This document shows positions 1 to 14,500 of a stretch of 64,000 bases of DNA, one piece after another (position 1 is the stretch's first letter; every line of letters starts with the position of its first letter). The DNA comes from Geobacter sp. (lineage in GTDB: Bacteria; Desulfobacterota; Desulfuromonadia; Geobacterales; DSM-12255), in the NCBI GenBank assembly GCA_009684525.1, contig WKKR01000002.1, positions 434,001 through 498,000 on the forward strand. The letters run 5' to 3'. Made by a program: the position numbers and the translations under genes. Below the pieces are notes generated by a model. That model searched no databases. It was not told where the DNA came from and saw only the letters and a list, made by a program, of their open reading frames with translations.

Positions 1-1
1 C

Positions 2-2520
2 ATCGAAAACATCGAAGGCTCCGAGTATGACGACATCCTGATCGGAGACGGTGCGGACAACCGGCTGGACGGCCGCGCCGGTGCCGATGTGATCGACGGC
101 ATGGCCGGCAACGACATCATCCAGGGGGGCGATGGCGACGACACGCTCCGGGGCGGCACCGGTACCGACACGGTATCCTATGCCGATGCCGAGGCCGGTG
201 TTACCGTGGATCTCGGGACAACGGACCAGCAGGACACGCTCGGTGCCGGCAGTGACTGGCTGTCCGGCTTCGAGAACATCACCGGCTCCGACTACGCCGA
301 CACCCTGAGCGGCAATGACGCGGACAACACCATCGATGGCGGGGCGGGCGACGACGTCATCGCCGGCGGCGCCGGCAACGATCTCCTGATCGGCGGCAGC
401 GGTCGCGACACCCTTTCCTATGCTGCGGCAAGTGCCGGCGTGACGGTGGTGCTGAACAAGGCGGATAGCAGCGGTCTGGCTCTGGCGCAGGATACGGGTG
501 GCGCGGGCAGCGACACCGTCAGCGGCTTCGAAGACCTGGTCGGTTCCGCGTATAACGACACCCTCACCGGCGACAGCGGCGACAACCTGATCGTCGGCGG
601 CCTGGGCGACGACATCCTGGACGGTGCCGGCGGGACCGATACCGTCTCCTATGCCGAGGTCGAGGTGACGGCCGATGACGCCAACCCCTACACCGGGGTC
701 ACGGTCAACCTGGCGCTGACCACTTCCCAGAACACGGTGCGGGCCGGCAGCGACACCCTGGCCAATTTCGAAACCCTGGTGGGGTCGGTCTATAACGACA
801 CCCTGTCCGGCAACGCCTCTGACAACACGATCTACGGCCTGGCCGGTGACGACATCCTTGCCGGTGGCCTCGGCAACGACACCCTGATCGGCGGTGCCGG
901 CAGCGACACCGCCTCCTATGCCGATGCCACGGCTGCCGTTACGGTTACCCTCGGCATGGTGGACGCCAACGGCAACCCGGTCGCCCAGGACACCGGCAGC
1001 GCCGGCAGCGACACCCTTGACGGGATCGAAAACCTGAGCGGTTCGGCCTTCAACGACATCCTGACCGGCGACGACACTGCCAACCGCCTCGATGGCGGCG
1101 CCGGCAACGACCAGCTGTTCGGCGGTCTCGGCGACGACATACTGGAAGGCGGCCTCGGCGATGACCAGCTCTCCGGCGGCGGTGGCCGGGACACGGCAGC
1201 CTATGTCACCGCAACGGCCGGGGTGACGGTATCGCTGGGCCTATCCGGCGCCCAGAATACCGTCAACGCCGGCAGCGACACCCTGAGCGGCATCGAAAAC
1301 CTGTACGGGTCCGAATTCAATGACACCCTCGCCGGTGACGCTGCCGACAACTCCCTCTACGGCGGTGCCGGCGACGATATCCTTGCCGGCGGCGAGGGGG
1401 CTGACCGTCTCTTCGGCGGCAGGGGCAACGACCAGCTTTCTGGCGACAGCGGCAACGACTGGCTGGAAGGGGGTGCGGGCAACGACACCCTCGCCGGCGG
1501 CAGCGGTATCGATACCGCCTCCTATCTCCTCGCCGCTACTGGGGTTGAGGCGACCACCAGCGGTACTGCCAGCGGCAAGGACGGCGACGGCGGCACCGAC
1601 AGCGCCAGCGGCATCGAGAACCTCTACGGCTCTGCCTTTGCCGACATCCTCACCGGCGACAGCCTGGACAACATCCTGAACGGCGGCGCCGGCGACGACA
1701 CCCTGCTCGGTCTCGGCGGCAACGATACGCTGATCGGCGGGCTCGGCAGCGATACCGCCTCCTATGCCAACGACACGGCAGGGGTCAACGCCTCGCTGGC
1801 GACCGGCACGGCGACCGACGGGTACGGCGGCAGCGACAGCCTGAGCGGGATCGAGAACCTTGCCGGTTCGGCCTACAACGACACCCTGACCGGCGATGCC
1901 GCCGACAATATCCTCTCAGGCGGCGCTGGCAGCGACACGATCCGCGGCGGTTCGGGCGACGACATCCTCGAAGGTGGCGCTGGCGACGACCTGCTGTACG
2001 GCGAGGCCGGCAGCGATACCGTGTCCTATGCCCATGCGGCGGCAGGTGTAACCGTCAACCTGGGGGCGACTGGTGCCCAGAACACCGGCGGCGCCGGCAG
2101 CGACACCCTGGACGGGATCGAGAACCTGGCAGGTTCTGCCTACAACGACACCCTGACCGGCGACGATGCCGACAACTACCTTTTTGGCGGGGCCGGTAAC
2201 GACATCCTGCAGGGGATGGGCGGGGACGACCTGCTGGAGGGTGGCGCGGGTAACGATACCCTGATCGGCGGCAGCGGCAGCGACACCGCTTCCTATGCCC
2301 ATGACACGGGCGGGGTGAACGCCTCGCTGGCAACCGGGACGGCGACCGACGGCTTCGGCAACAGCGACAGTCTGAGCGGGATCGAGAACCTGCTCGGTTC
2401 GGAATTCGCTGACAGCCTGACCGGCGATGCCGGCAACAATATCCTCTACGGCGGCGGCGGCAACGACACCATGAGCGGAGGCGGCGGCAACGACATCTAT
2501 GCCGGCGGCTACGGCGACGA
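2..2520 (+). repeat. N-proximal RTX block, nine tandem units
   Basis: Nine units of about 80-107 residues each contain a SYA block (codons near 175, 412, 648, 913, 1197, 1518, 1758, 2024 and 2292), then a GSDTLxGIENLxGS segment, then two to four RTX nonapeptides (GGAGNDxLxGG). This is the hemolysin/serralysin-type calcium-binding parallel beta-roll pattern. It is unusual for RTX repeats to lie far from the C-terminus, with about 7,000 residues following. Confidence 0.9.
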
Positions 2521-5500
2521 CCAGTACGATTATTCCGGCGCCATCGGCTCGCTCAGCATCTACGATCCCGACGCTATCACCCTGAATTACGACCTGCTGG
2601 TCAAAGGGGATATCTGCATCATCTCCAACGGCACCCTCACGGTGAACGAAGGGGTTCTCATCTCATCGCGGAACATCAGCGGTGCCGATTACCTGAACGG
2701 CACATCCATCGGCGATTCCGGCAACATCACCCTGCAGGGTCAGAATGTCGTCATCAAGGCCGGAGCCAGCCTGCTGGCGCAGACGGAAGCCGGCAGCAGC
2801 TACCAGGCGGGCAGCGTCGTCCTCTTCGGAACGGACACCCCCGAGGGGGGGATCATCGGCGAACTCCTGGGGCCGATGCCCGAACTGTTCAAGACGTTCC
2901 TCAGCGCCCTCTATCTCCCCTTCGACTTCGAGTCCTCTTCCGTGACCGTTACGGATGCCGTCATCAAGGGGGGCGCCGTCAGCATCACGGCCGAGGCGGG
3001 CGATGCGAGCCTCTTCGAGGACAAGGGGCTGACCTTTGCCCCGGCAGCGGTGGACAGCGCGAGCAATTGCATAACCTTCACCAAGCCGCACGGCCTTTCG
3101 ACCGGCGATGCCGTCATCTACGCCGTCGGCGAGGACGGGACCGCCATCGGCGGGCTTTCCGGCAATTCGGTCTACTATGTGATCGTCGTCGATGCGGAGA
3201 CCATCCGGCTGGCCGCCAGCAGCGCCGATGCGCTGGCGACCGATCCGAAATGCATCGATCTGGATCCGTCGTCAGCCGCGGGCGAAGGGCATACGCTGAC
3301 CAAGCAGAAAGACCTCCAGGGGCAGATCGTCGAGATTATCAGCGGCATCGACTCCCTGTTCTCGACCAATATCATCCCGACCTTCGATATCTCCCCGGTC
3401 GCCCTGTCCGTCGCCACGGCAACGGTGGATATCACCGGCAGCAACACCCTGATCGAGGCCGACAGCCTCACCCTGTCCGCAACGGCCCTGACCAACGCCA
3501 CGGTGAAGATCCAGGGCCTGCCGATCGTCAATATCGCCGTCGCCGTCTCGGTTCCCACGGCGCGGGTGAACGTCGGTTCGGGCGTGGATATCGTCACCAG
3601 CGGCGACATGACGGTCAGCGCCACGGCCGAAAGCACCATCGATGCCACGGCAGAATCGGATGCGCGCTGGCTGCCCTTCAAGCTCGGTGACTGGTTCGTG
3701 TCGGGTCTGAAGATCGACTTCATCGAAAACCTGAAGGAGAAGCTCGATCTGCTGCCGAAGTTCACGGTCAGTGTCGGGGTCGGCGTGGCAGAGGCGAGTG
3801 CGGTCATAGCCTCCGGTTCGACCCTGGATATCGGCGGCTCACTCTCCGTCAGCGCCGACATCACCAAGAGCCAGTCCGTCGGTGCAGAGGCAGAGGGGCG
3901 GTTCGCCCTGGGCGTGGCGGTTTCGGTCTTTACCGGCACCGCTACCGCGGCCATCGACGGTACGGTGACTGCCGGCCAGGATGTCTCGGTTACGTCGTCG
4001 CTCTCCAGCGACGAGAACACCGCCGAGGCAGCCGTTTCCTTCGAGCCGGAAGAGCCGGAGGACGAGGAAACCGGCACCGGCAGCACCACCCCGACCAAGG
4101 CCTACAATCCGCGCGACTACTATTCGAACTACGATGCCTTCATGTCCGGTAACGGCGTCAACGTCAAGCTGATCAAGAGGAACCAGCCGCGCTACCATGT
4201 GCCGGGTGCGAAGAACGAGAACCTGGCCAGCGGTTTCAAGAACTATTCCTCGTTCATGTCCGGCAAGGACACCACCCTGGTGCAGAAGAGCAGCACCAGC
4301 ACCTCCAAGGCTCCGTCGGACAAGCCGTCGAAATCCTCCAGCGTGCTCAACGACCTGGCGCTCTCCGGCGCTGCCGCGGTCTCCGTCACTACCAACACGA
4401 CGGTGGCACGGATCGGCGACAACGCCTCGGTGACCTCCGCCCATGGCGACATCCTCGTCTCGGCGACAACCTCCGATGCCCCGAAGATCAACTCCGAAAG
4501 CGACATCTCCGGGGTGAACAAGGCAAAGGACAGCGCCACTGAAAAGCAGACGGCCCTGGGCGGCGCCATTGCCTTCGGCTTCATGCTCAACAAGGCCGAT
4601 GCCTTCATCGGCCAGAATGCCGTTGTCGATGCACCCGGCTCGATCTCCATCACATCGAGCACCTCGATCCCCTGGGAGTCGGGCTACACCAGTATCTACA
4701 ACGACCTGAGCGACGGGATAGCCAAGTTCTCCAGCAATGCCGGCTCTCTGTTCAATGCCCTGAAGACCTTCAACATGGGGACCTCGATCCAGTCCAGCCT
4801 CCAGGACTGGTCATCGGACTGGCTGGTCGGCCTGCACGGCAACTTCACCTCGACCTGGGCGCGAAGCTACGGCGAGTCGGACGGTTTCTCGGCCCAGGGT
4901 GCGGTCAACGTGCTGATCCTGCTCAACGAGAGCCATGCCTATATCGATACGGGCGCACAGGTCAACCAGAATACGCCCCGCTCCAGCGAACAGGACGTCC
5001 TGGTCAGTGCCAGCAGCGACATGACGACGGTCAATCTCTCCGGGATCATCCCGGGCGGCGCCATCGGCGATTTCGTCTCCCCCTTCGGGGTAAAATCCAA
5101 CAGCGGCGGCGGCCTCAGCCTGCTGGTGGACGTCAACTACAACGACGTCTCGGCGGAGATCCGCGGCGATGCAAAGGTCACTGCCGAGACCCTGTCGGTG
5201 GTCGCGGACACCAAGGTCATCAACGTGGCGCTGGTCCCGGTCAGTTCCAAATCGAAAACCTCCACGATGAGCGCCGGCATCTCCATCGATACGGTCATCA
5301 ACCAGACCACCGCCCATATCGACGGCGATGCAACGATCATCACCGGGGCAACTGCCCTGGAGGGGAGCGACGCCTCGCTCCTGGTGCAGGCACACGACAA
5401 CACGGTGCTGGTCAATGCAGCTGGCAGCGCCGCCTTCGGCAAGGCCGCGGGGGTGGGGCTTGCTGCGGCGGTCAACGTGCTCTATCGCGACACCGAGGCC

Positions 5501-8500
5501 ATGATCGGCAACCCCGACGAAACCGTTGCCGGAACCGGATCGGTCTCCTCGGACGGCGCCATTGCGGTCAAGGCTGACAACAACGGTTTCTCCGGGGCAT
5601 TCTCCGCCGTGGTCTCCGCCTCCCAGCCGGTACCCGACTCGGTCTCCAAGAGCGCCGGCGATTTCAGCAAGAATCTGCAGGAAAAGCTGAAGACACCCAT
5701 TACGATCGTCAGTACCATCGGCAAGGTCATCAAGACCCCCGTTGTCGCCGTGGAGAGCCTGAACCAGCTGCTGCACAAGGGTGGCTGGGCCGACTACCAG
5801 AAGGCGCTGCAGAAGGTCTGGAAGAAAGAGGATAACGAAGAGAAGAAGACCGAAGAAAAGCTCTCCAAATGGGGCGTCAATTTCTCCGGCAACGTCTCGG
5901 CCAACATCGCCATCGAGACGGCCAGGGCCCGGATCGCCAACGCAACGGTCCTCGATGCGACCGATATCGAGCTGAGCGCGGTGAACGGCACGGTCAACGT
6001 CGCTGCTGCCGGCTCCGTCGCCATATCCTCCAAGGCGGAAGAGGGGACCGCGGGCATCGGCATCTCCCTTGCCGCCGACATCGTTGTCGACACCACGGAA
6101 GCGAGCATCGTCGACTCGACCCTGGCAATGAGTGGCGACCTGACCCTGAACGCGACCAGTACGGGCATCCACGGCGCACTGGCCGCCACCGGCGCGGTCT
6201 CGACCAAGGACAAGGGGGGTGCGGTCGGCATCTCCAGCGCGACCTCGGTGGGTGTCGAGAGCACCCTGGCCTGCATCAGCGACAGCACGGTCACTGGCGT
6301 GGCGGACCTCACCCTGAGCGCCACCGACACCTCCATCTGCGGCACCGTGGCTGGCAGCGTATCGGTAACATCGGGCACCACCGGCGTCGGCCCGGCCATC
6401 GCAACCACCGTCCTCGTCAAGAGCACCAAGGGGTACCTGGAGGATTCCTCCATTACCAGCAGCGGCAACATCGCCGTCTCCGCCCGTAATACGTCGATTG
6501 TCGGTTCAGTGGCCCTGTCGGGCGCCAAATCCTCCGGTGGCATCGCCGCCTCCGTGTCCGTGGCCACCACGACCATCGTCAGCGATACCGTCAGCTACAT
6601 CGGCGCGACAGATCATCTGGACACCTATGCGGTCAGTGCCGGCGGCGACATCAGCGTCACCGCGACCGATACCTCCATAGCCGCTTCCCTGGCCGGGACC
6701 TTCGGCATCGGCGTCAAGGGCGGGAAGTCGAGCAAGGGTGCCACCGGCGTCGGTGCCTCCATCGCCGTCAACACCGTTGTCAGCACGGTCGAAAGCGCTA
6801 TCTGGGGAGACCGGACCGGTTCAGACAACCTGACCGTCTCCAGTGGCAGGAATCTTTCCGTCACCGCAGCGAACAACGCCTATCTCGGCACCGTCGCTGC
6901 CGGTGGGGCAGGTGCCGAGAAGTATGCCCTCGGCGGCTCGGTGGCCGTCAACACGCTGGTCTACGATACCGACGCCTCTATCCTGGGTGCCGTGGTCTCT
7001 GCCGACGCCACCACAAGCGTTGCGGCCGAGGACGGATCGGTGGTGCTCAACCTTGCCGGTACCGGCGAAGGGGCGGAGAAGGCTGCCATCGGTGCCGCCA
7101 TTGCCGTCAATACCGTGGTCGGCTCGACCAGGGCCAGGGTGGAGAAGAGTGCGGTCAACAGCGCCGCCGATCGTGGCGGAGCCCTTTCCGTATCGGCCCA
7201 TCGCTGGGGTGCGCTGGCGACCATCGCCATTGCCGGGCAGGGGGCCAAGGAGTGGGCTGTCGGCGGATCATTCGCCGTCGGTACGGTCGTTACCTCCACG
7301 GCTGCCGAGATCCTGGATTCCACCGTCTATGTGGACAACGACATAGCGCTCTCCGCCCTCGACGCCTCGGGCGCACTGAACGGTGCCGGCTCGTTCCAAG
7401 GGGCCGGCAAGGTCGCCGCCGGCGTGGCGGTGTCGGTCTACACCGCTGTGAACAGCGTCACCACGACGGTTGACGGCAGCAGCCTCTATGCGGGGCATGA
7501 CATCACCCTCGACAGCACCAATGTCGCCGCGGTCCTCAACCTGGCCGTGGCGGGGCAGGGGGCGAAAGATTACGCCATCGGCGGTTCGGTGACGGTCAAC
7601 ACCCTGGTCGGCACCACAGCCGCGGTCATCACGGATTCCACCGTCTCGGCCGGCCATGATATCGGGCTCGACAGCCTCGACGTGTCGGTGGCCGTGGCCG
7701 GTGCCGGGGCGGTCCAGGGGGCCGGCAAGGGGGCCTTCGGTCTGGCCGTGGCGGTGAATTCCTCGATCAGGACCGTCTCTGCCGGGATGGCGAACAGCAC
7801 CGTCCTGACCGCGCACGATATCGATCTCGCAGCCCGCAACACGGCGATCACCGCGGGTCTGGCCGCGGCCGGCCAGGGGGCCGGGAATTACGCGGCAGGC
7901 GGTGCGGTGGTGGTGAACACCATGGTCGGCACCACCGACAGCTACCTGACCGGATCGACCCTGACCGCGACCAACGATATCACCCTGTCGGCCCTGGATG
8001 TTTCGGTGACCGGCGCATTCGCCGGGGCGTTCCAGGGGGCGAAGAGCCTTGCCGCCGGGGCCGCGGTCGCCGTCAATACCATGGTCAAGGACCTCACCGC
8101 CCGGATCGAGGGGAGCACGCTCAACGCCGGGGGAGACATCGGCGTCGATGCGCGGAACATAGGCGTCATCGCCAGTATGGCAGCCGGCATCCAGGGCTCC
8201 GCGGGCTTCTCCCTCGGCGGCTCGGTGGCGGTCAACACCCTGACCAGCACGACCACGGCAGCGGTGAGGAACAGCGGCACCACTGCGTCGTCCCTCACTG
8301 CCGGCGGAGATATCGCCATTACGGCGCGTGATGTCTCGGCCATCGCGACCATGGCCGGCGTGCTGCAGATCGCACAGACGGCAGCGGTCGGTGCGGCAGT
8401 GACCGTCAATACCATCGCCAACCCGGTCACTGCTGCCGTCGAAGGGAGCAGCCTGGCGGCTCGCGGTTCGATCACGCTCGAAAGCGACACCGTCGGTGTC

Positions 8501-11500
8501 GTCGGCAGCCTGGCAGTAGGCGGCCAGTTTGCCCAGTCCGTCGCCGCCGGCGGTTCCGTTGCCGTCAACCAGATCGTCAGCACCACCGAGTCCCATGCGA
8601 ACGACTCCACGCTCACCGCGCTGGGCAATATCAACCTGCATGCGGACAACACCGCGGTCATCGCCACCCTGGCCGGGTCGGTCCAGGGGGCGGGGACGGC
8701 CTCGATCGGCGCGGCCATAGCCGTGAACACCATCGTCGATGTCGTCCGTTCCTCCAGTGACGGCAGCCTGCTCGAAGCCGGCATGCGCAGTCTCGATCCG
8801 CAGACGATTGCCGGCGACAGCATCGTCTTCAGCTCTCCGCATTCATTCGTCACCGGCGACGAGGTGATCTATAGCCATGACGGCAGTGACGACATCGGCC
8901 TGGTCGACGGCACGGTCTACTACGTCATCCGGGTGGACGCAACGACCATCAAGCTGGCGTCGACCGCGCTCCTTGCCCAGAGCGGCTCCGCTCTGACCCT
9001 GACGCCTCTGGCCACTGCGGCGACGGCACAGCACCTGCTGCGACTGCGGGTCACGTCGGTGGAGTTCAGCAGCTTCTCGGTCGATGCTGCGACCGACCAA
9101 ATCACCTTCGCATCCGCCCATGGCCTGGCCCAGGGCGAGGCGTTCGTCTACTACAACAGCGCCAACGGCATCGAAGGTCTGGAAAACGGCCGGACCTACT
9201 ACACCATCCTGGTCGATGCGGATACCATCGGCCTGGCCGCTTCGGCCGAGGACGCGGCCAGCGGCAAAGCGATCGACATCGCCGTTGCCGACCATACGCC
9301 GGCGCTGGAGATCAAGAGCCGCGACGGACAGGCCCTGTCGACGACCGTGCTGCTCGATTTCGATCCCACCGCTACTGTCGACGACCAGAACGACAGTATC
9401 ACCTTTACCACGGCGCATAACCTGCAGACCGACGACCTGGTGGTCTACCACGGCAACGGCACCAGCCAGCTCAGCGGCCTGCGCGACAATGCCACCTATT
9501 ACGTCATCCGGGTCGACGACTACACCATCCAGCTTGCCGAGACCTCCAACCAGGCCTACGGCAGCACCGAGTCAGCGGTCCAGTTGACCCTGGCGACGGT
9601 GACCGAAACCATCGTCCTCGATTCCGCCCTCGGTACCATCGACCTTGCGGCGCACAACACCTCGGTGATTGGCGGCATCGCCGTTGCCGGCGCCTTTGCC
9701 GGCAGCGGTGCCGGGAGCGTCTCGGTGATGGTCAATACGATCAGCGATACCATCGAGGCGGTTGCTGCCGATTCGCATTACAACGCTGCCAAGGATATCC
9801 TGCTGACCACCGGCGATGCCTCGGTGGTGGCCGGGGCAGCCGGTTCGGTCAATGGTGCCCAATGGGTCGCCGTCGGCGGCGCCATATCGGTCGACACCAT
9901 CGTCAGCCGTTCTTCGTCACGGGTAGAGACCGGCAGCGTCCTCTATGCCGGACGCGACGTCGCCCTCGATGCCTCGAACACCTCGGTGATCGGCAACCTC
10001 TCGGTATCCGGTGGCGGCGCCCAGGGGTTCGCCGCCAGCATCTCGCTGAGCGTCAATACCCTGGTGGCCATCTCCGAGGCGCTGATCAGCGGTTCTACCG
10101 TAACGGCGCTGCAGGATCTCGATCTGGGCGCCAGCAATACCTCGGTGATCGGCAACCTGGCCGGTTCGGTCAACGGCGCCCAGGGCGCGGCCATCTCGGC
10201 GGCGGTGGCGGTCAACACCGTTGCCGATACCGTTCGGGCCAAGGCCGCGAACAGCACCCTCTCTGCCGGGCGTGATCTGAAGCTTGCTGCCGACAACACG
10301 TCGGTGATCGGCACCGTGGCGGTAGGCGGCGCCGGGGCCGAGTTCTTCGCCGCCGGCGGCTCGGTGGTGGTCAACACCATCGCCAACATCACCGAGGCAG
10401 CGGTCAGCGGTACCACGACGACCCCGGCAGAGGTCGATGCCGGCAGGGATATCAGTCTCTCGGCATCCGACACCAGTGTCATCGGCGCCATCGCCGGTGC
10501 GCTCCAGTTCTCCATCACCGGTGCTACCGTCGGCGGTGCCGTGGCGGTCAATACCATTGCCAACACGGTCAGGACCAGCGTCGAGACCGCGACCCTGACC
10601 GCTGGCCGCGACATCGTCATGTCCAGCGACAGCGATGCCATCATCGGCACCCTCGCCGTCAGTGGCACCCTGGGGATCTTCGCCGCCGGCGGCACCGTGG
10701 CGGTCAACACCCTGGCCGACGAGACCGTCAGCCGCGTCATCGGCGGCTCGGTGCTCAGTGCCGGCAACGACATCGTTGTCGGCGCCAGCGACACCTCGGT
10801 GATCGGTGTTGTTGCCGGCTCCCTCCAGATCGGCGGGGTCTCGCTGGGGGCCGCGATTTCGGTCAATACCATCGCCAACCAGGTGGCCGCCTATGCCAGC
10901 GACAGCTCTCTCCAGGCAGACCGCGACATCAGGTTCAGGGCAACCAGCACCGCCGTCATCGGCAACATCGCCGCCAGCTGCTCCAGCGGCGCGGTCGCCA
11001 TCGACGGCGCGGTGGGCGTCAATACCATCGCCAATACGACCAGGGCGTATCTGAGCGGCAGCCTGGTCAACGGCAGTCAGAGCGCCTCGGCTGTTGCGGG
11101 GCGGGACATCCTGATCTCGGCCAGCGATACCTCGGTGATCGGCGTGCTGGCGCTCTCCATCTCCAGCGGCGGGTTTGCCGTCGGCGGGGCGGTGACGGTC
11201 AATACCATCGACAATGCGGTCGCCGCCTCTGTGGACGGCAGCAACCTCGATGCTACCCGGAACATCGGGCTCGACGCCGACACGACGGTGGTCATCGGCA
11301 GCATTACGGTCGGCAGCCCGAGCGGAGCCATCGGCGCCGGCGCCTCGGTCTCGGTCAACACCACCTCCAACGAGACCAGCGCCTACATCACCAATGCGCC
11401 CGACGTGGCGGCCGGCGGCACCATTACCGTCGACGCCTCCGATCTGTCGGTGATCGGTTCCCTGACCGGCAACGTGGGGATCGCAAGCGTAGCGGCGCTG

Positions 11501-14500
11501 GGTGCCTCGGTCTCGGTCAACACCATCGGCAACAGCGTCCGGGCGTATGTCGACGACAGCTTCCTGGATGCCACCGGTTCGGTCTCCATCACCGCCAGCG
11601 ACCGTCCGATCATCGGCAACGTGACCGTTGCCGGCATGGCCGGCGGCGTTGTCGCAGCCGGTGCCGCAGTAGCGGTCAACAACATCGCCGATACCGTCGA
11701 GGCCGGTATCCGCAACAATGCCACCGTCATCTCCGCCGGCAATGTCCTGGTCAGCGCCACCTCCTCGCCGGTGATCGGCACCCTGGCCGCCGGGCTGTCG
11801 GCTTCGTTCATCGGCTCGCTGAGCGGCGCAGTGGCGGTCAACTCCATCAAGAGCACCATTGCGGCGGATGTCAGCGATGCCACCGTTACGGCCCTGAACG
11901 GGACGGTGACGGTGACTGCAGGCGACAAGGCGGCCAGCAATCGCCCCTCAGGCTTCCTGGTGCAGGATCTCGGCTCGGGTGACCGCGACAAGACCGACAG
12001 CTATCTCAATGCCGCATCCGGTGAAGGGGCTGATTGGGGCGAGGCGAACATCATCTCCCTGGCGGTCAGCGTTGCCGTGTCCGCAGGCGTGGGCGGCTGC
12101 GCGGCGGTCTCCAGCAACACCATCGCCAACGACATCAGCGCCACCCTTAGCGATGCCACGGTTACCGCTGCCAACATCTCGGTTGAGACGCTTTCCGGCA
12201 GCAAGGTCTTCTCGCTGGCCGCCGGTGTCGGCGGTGCGCTCGGCCTGGGTGGGAGCAGCGCCAACTCCTACACCCTGTTCGACAACACGGTAGCGACGAC
12301 GGTCGGCGGCGCATCGATCCTCAGGGCAACGAATTCCCTGGTCGTCTATGCCGGCGACAGTTCAGCCGTCGACACCATCAGCATCAACGTTTCCGGCGGG
12401 GTCATCGGTGCGGGCGGCAACGCCTATGCCGGCAATGACTCTTTCAGCGACATCACCGCATCGATCGCCGGCAGCTCCGAGGTCCGGCAGGCGCAGACCC
12501 TGGCGGTGCGGGCGGAGAACCTTGTCGCCATCGATTCCCTCTCGATCGGCGTCAATGCCGGCGGCTTGGCCGCTGCGGGCGCTGCCGAGTCCATGGCCCA
12601 CGTCGGCGGCACAACCCAGGCCTCCATCGGTGACAGCCAGGGGACCGACATCGTCAAGATCGGCAAGGAGCCGGGGCTGAGCGTCGTCGATGTCGCTGTC
12701 CAGGCCATTGCCGACATTTCAGTCAATACCATGTCCATCGCGGTCTCCGGCGGTATCGGTGCCGGGGTGGCGGTCAACTACGCCGAAACCCGGATCGATC
12801 CGACGGTCAGGGCCTTTACCGGCAGTGCGGCAGATATCAACCTGACGGGCGAGCTCCTGGTCGAGGCCGGTCTCACCGCCGCGGCATCGGCGGAGACCAT
12901 CGGCGTGGCCGCTGCCCTCGGCGTCGGCGTCGGCTCCTCCCAGTCCACGGTGACCGTCAATCCGGACGTCAGGGCCTATGTCGCGACCCCTTCCGTCAGC
13001 GCCCAGGATCTCACCGTGGCTGCGGCGACGGATATCACCGCCGATGCCTCCGCCCTGGCCTGTGGCGGGGCACTGGTCGGCGTCAACGGCGCCGACGCCT
13101 CCTCCACCGTCACGCCGACCCTGAAGGCATACGTGGCGGATTCCGCGCATCTGACACTTACGGGTGCGCTGGTGGTCTCTTCCGTTTCCGAAGGCTCGTC
13201 GACGTCGCAGGGTGACGGCATCGCCGGCGGTCTGGTCGGCGTCGGGACTTCCAAGTCCGTGGCCACCCTGTCGCCTGACCTGGAGACCTATCTCGGCAGC
13301 AACGCGGTCATCTCTGCCCAGAGCGTCTTGCTGCAGTCGCGGCACAACACCAATGAGGACGGCACCATCATCGCCAAGGGAGCCACGGCCGACGCCAGCG
13401 CCCCCGGCGGCGGGGTCGTCTCCGTGAATGGTGCCGAAGCAACGGCAACCGGCTCCGCGATCCTCAACACCAGGGTCGCCTCAGGCGCCAGCCTGACGGT
13501 TACCGGCGACATGACCGTCGCCTCCCTGGCCAACAACACGACCAGCGCCACCAGTGGCGGTGTCGCCGCCGGCGGCGTCGGCGTCGGCGTCATGAAGGCG
13601 ACGGCCACCAACGACGGCAGCACCAGTGCCCATATCGACGGGGCGACCCTGACATCGGTGCACGACCTGACGGTCAAGGCAACGGACTTCGAAAAGGCGA
13701 GCGCCGTGACCGATGCGGTGAGCGGCGGCCTGGTGGCGGTCGGGGTCAATAGCTCCACGGCGAAGATCACGCCGGACGTGACGGCGGAGATCGGCGCCGA
13801 TACCACGGTTACCGGGGCGAACGCGGTGACGGTCGATGCCCGTTCCACCGTGGATGCCAGTGCAGCAACTACCGGTGTCAGCGCCGGCGCCGTGGCAGTA
13901 GGCGGCTCCAAGGCGGAGGCAGAGGCCTCACCGGAGATCCATGCAACCATCGGTCAGGATGCCACCATCGAGGCGGTCACGCTTGTGCTGACCGCCCGTC
14001 AGCTGCTGCCTGCAGGCAATGTTTCGGCGACTGCAACGGCCACCGGCTCCAGTGGCGGCTTTGTCGGGGTGTTCGCCACCGAGAGCATCGCCAAGGGCGA
14101 CGGCAAGGTCTACGCCACTGCCGAGACCGGAAGCAGCCTCGACATATCCGGTACGGCAACCATCACTGCCGATCTCGCCAGCGCCCAGCACAGCACCGCT
14201 TCGGGTCATAACGGCGCAGTCGTTGCCGTTGGCGGCAACAGCGCCACCGCCTCCAGCGACAGCACCATCAACGCATGCCTGGCCGATGGTGTCAGTGCCA
14301 GTGGCGGTGCCTTCTCCATTACGGCGGGGGGCATTGAAGAGAATATCGCCTCTGCCGTCTCTGGTACCGGCGGCGTGGTTGCGGTAGCTGCTTCCGAAGC
14401 GTATACCGACAGCACCAGCGTCACGCTGGCGTCGGTCGGGGGCAAGGGGGGCGGCAACGGCATCGATGTGGCGAGCCTGGCGATCACCGCCGACCATACG

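Noticed and set aside
2-2520. Regularly spaced direct repeats as a possible CRISPR array
   Set aside because: The repeats are coding RTX units about 240-320 bases long with diverged sequence; no short identical repeats with unique spacers.
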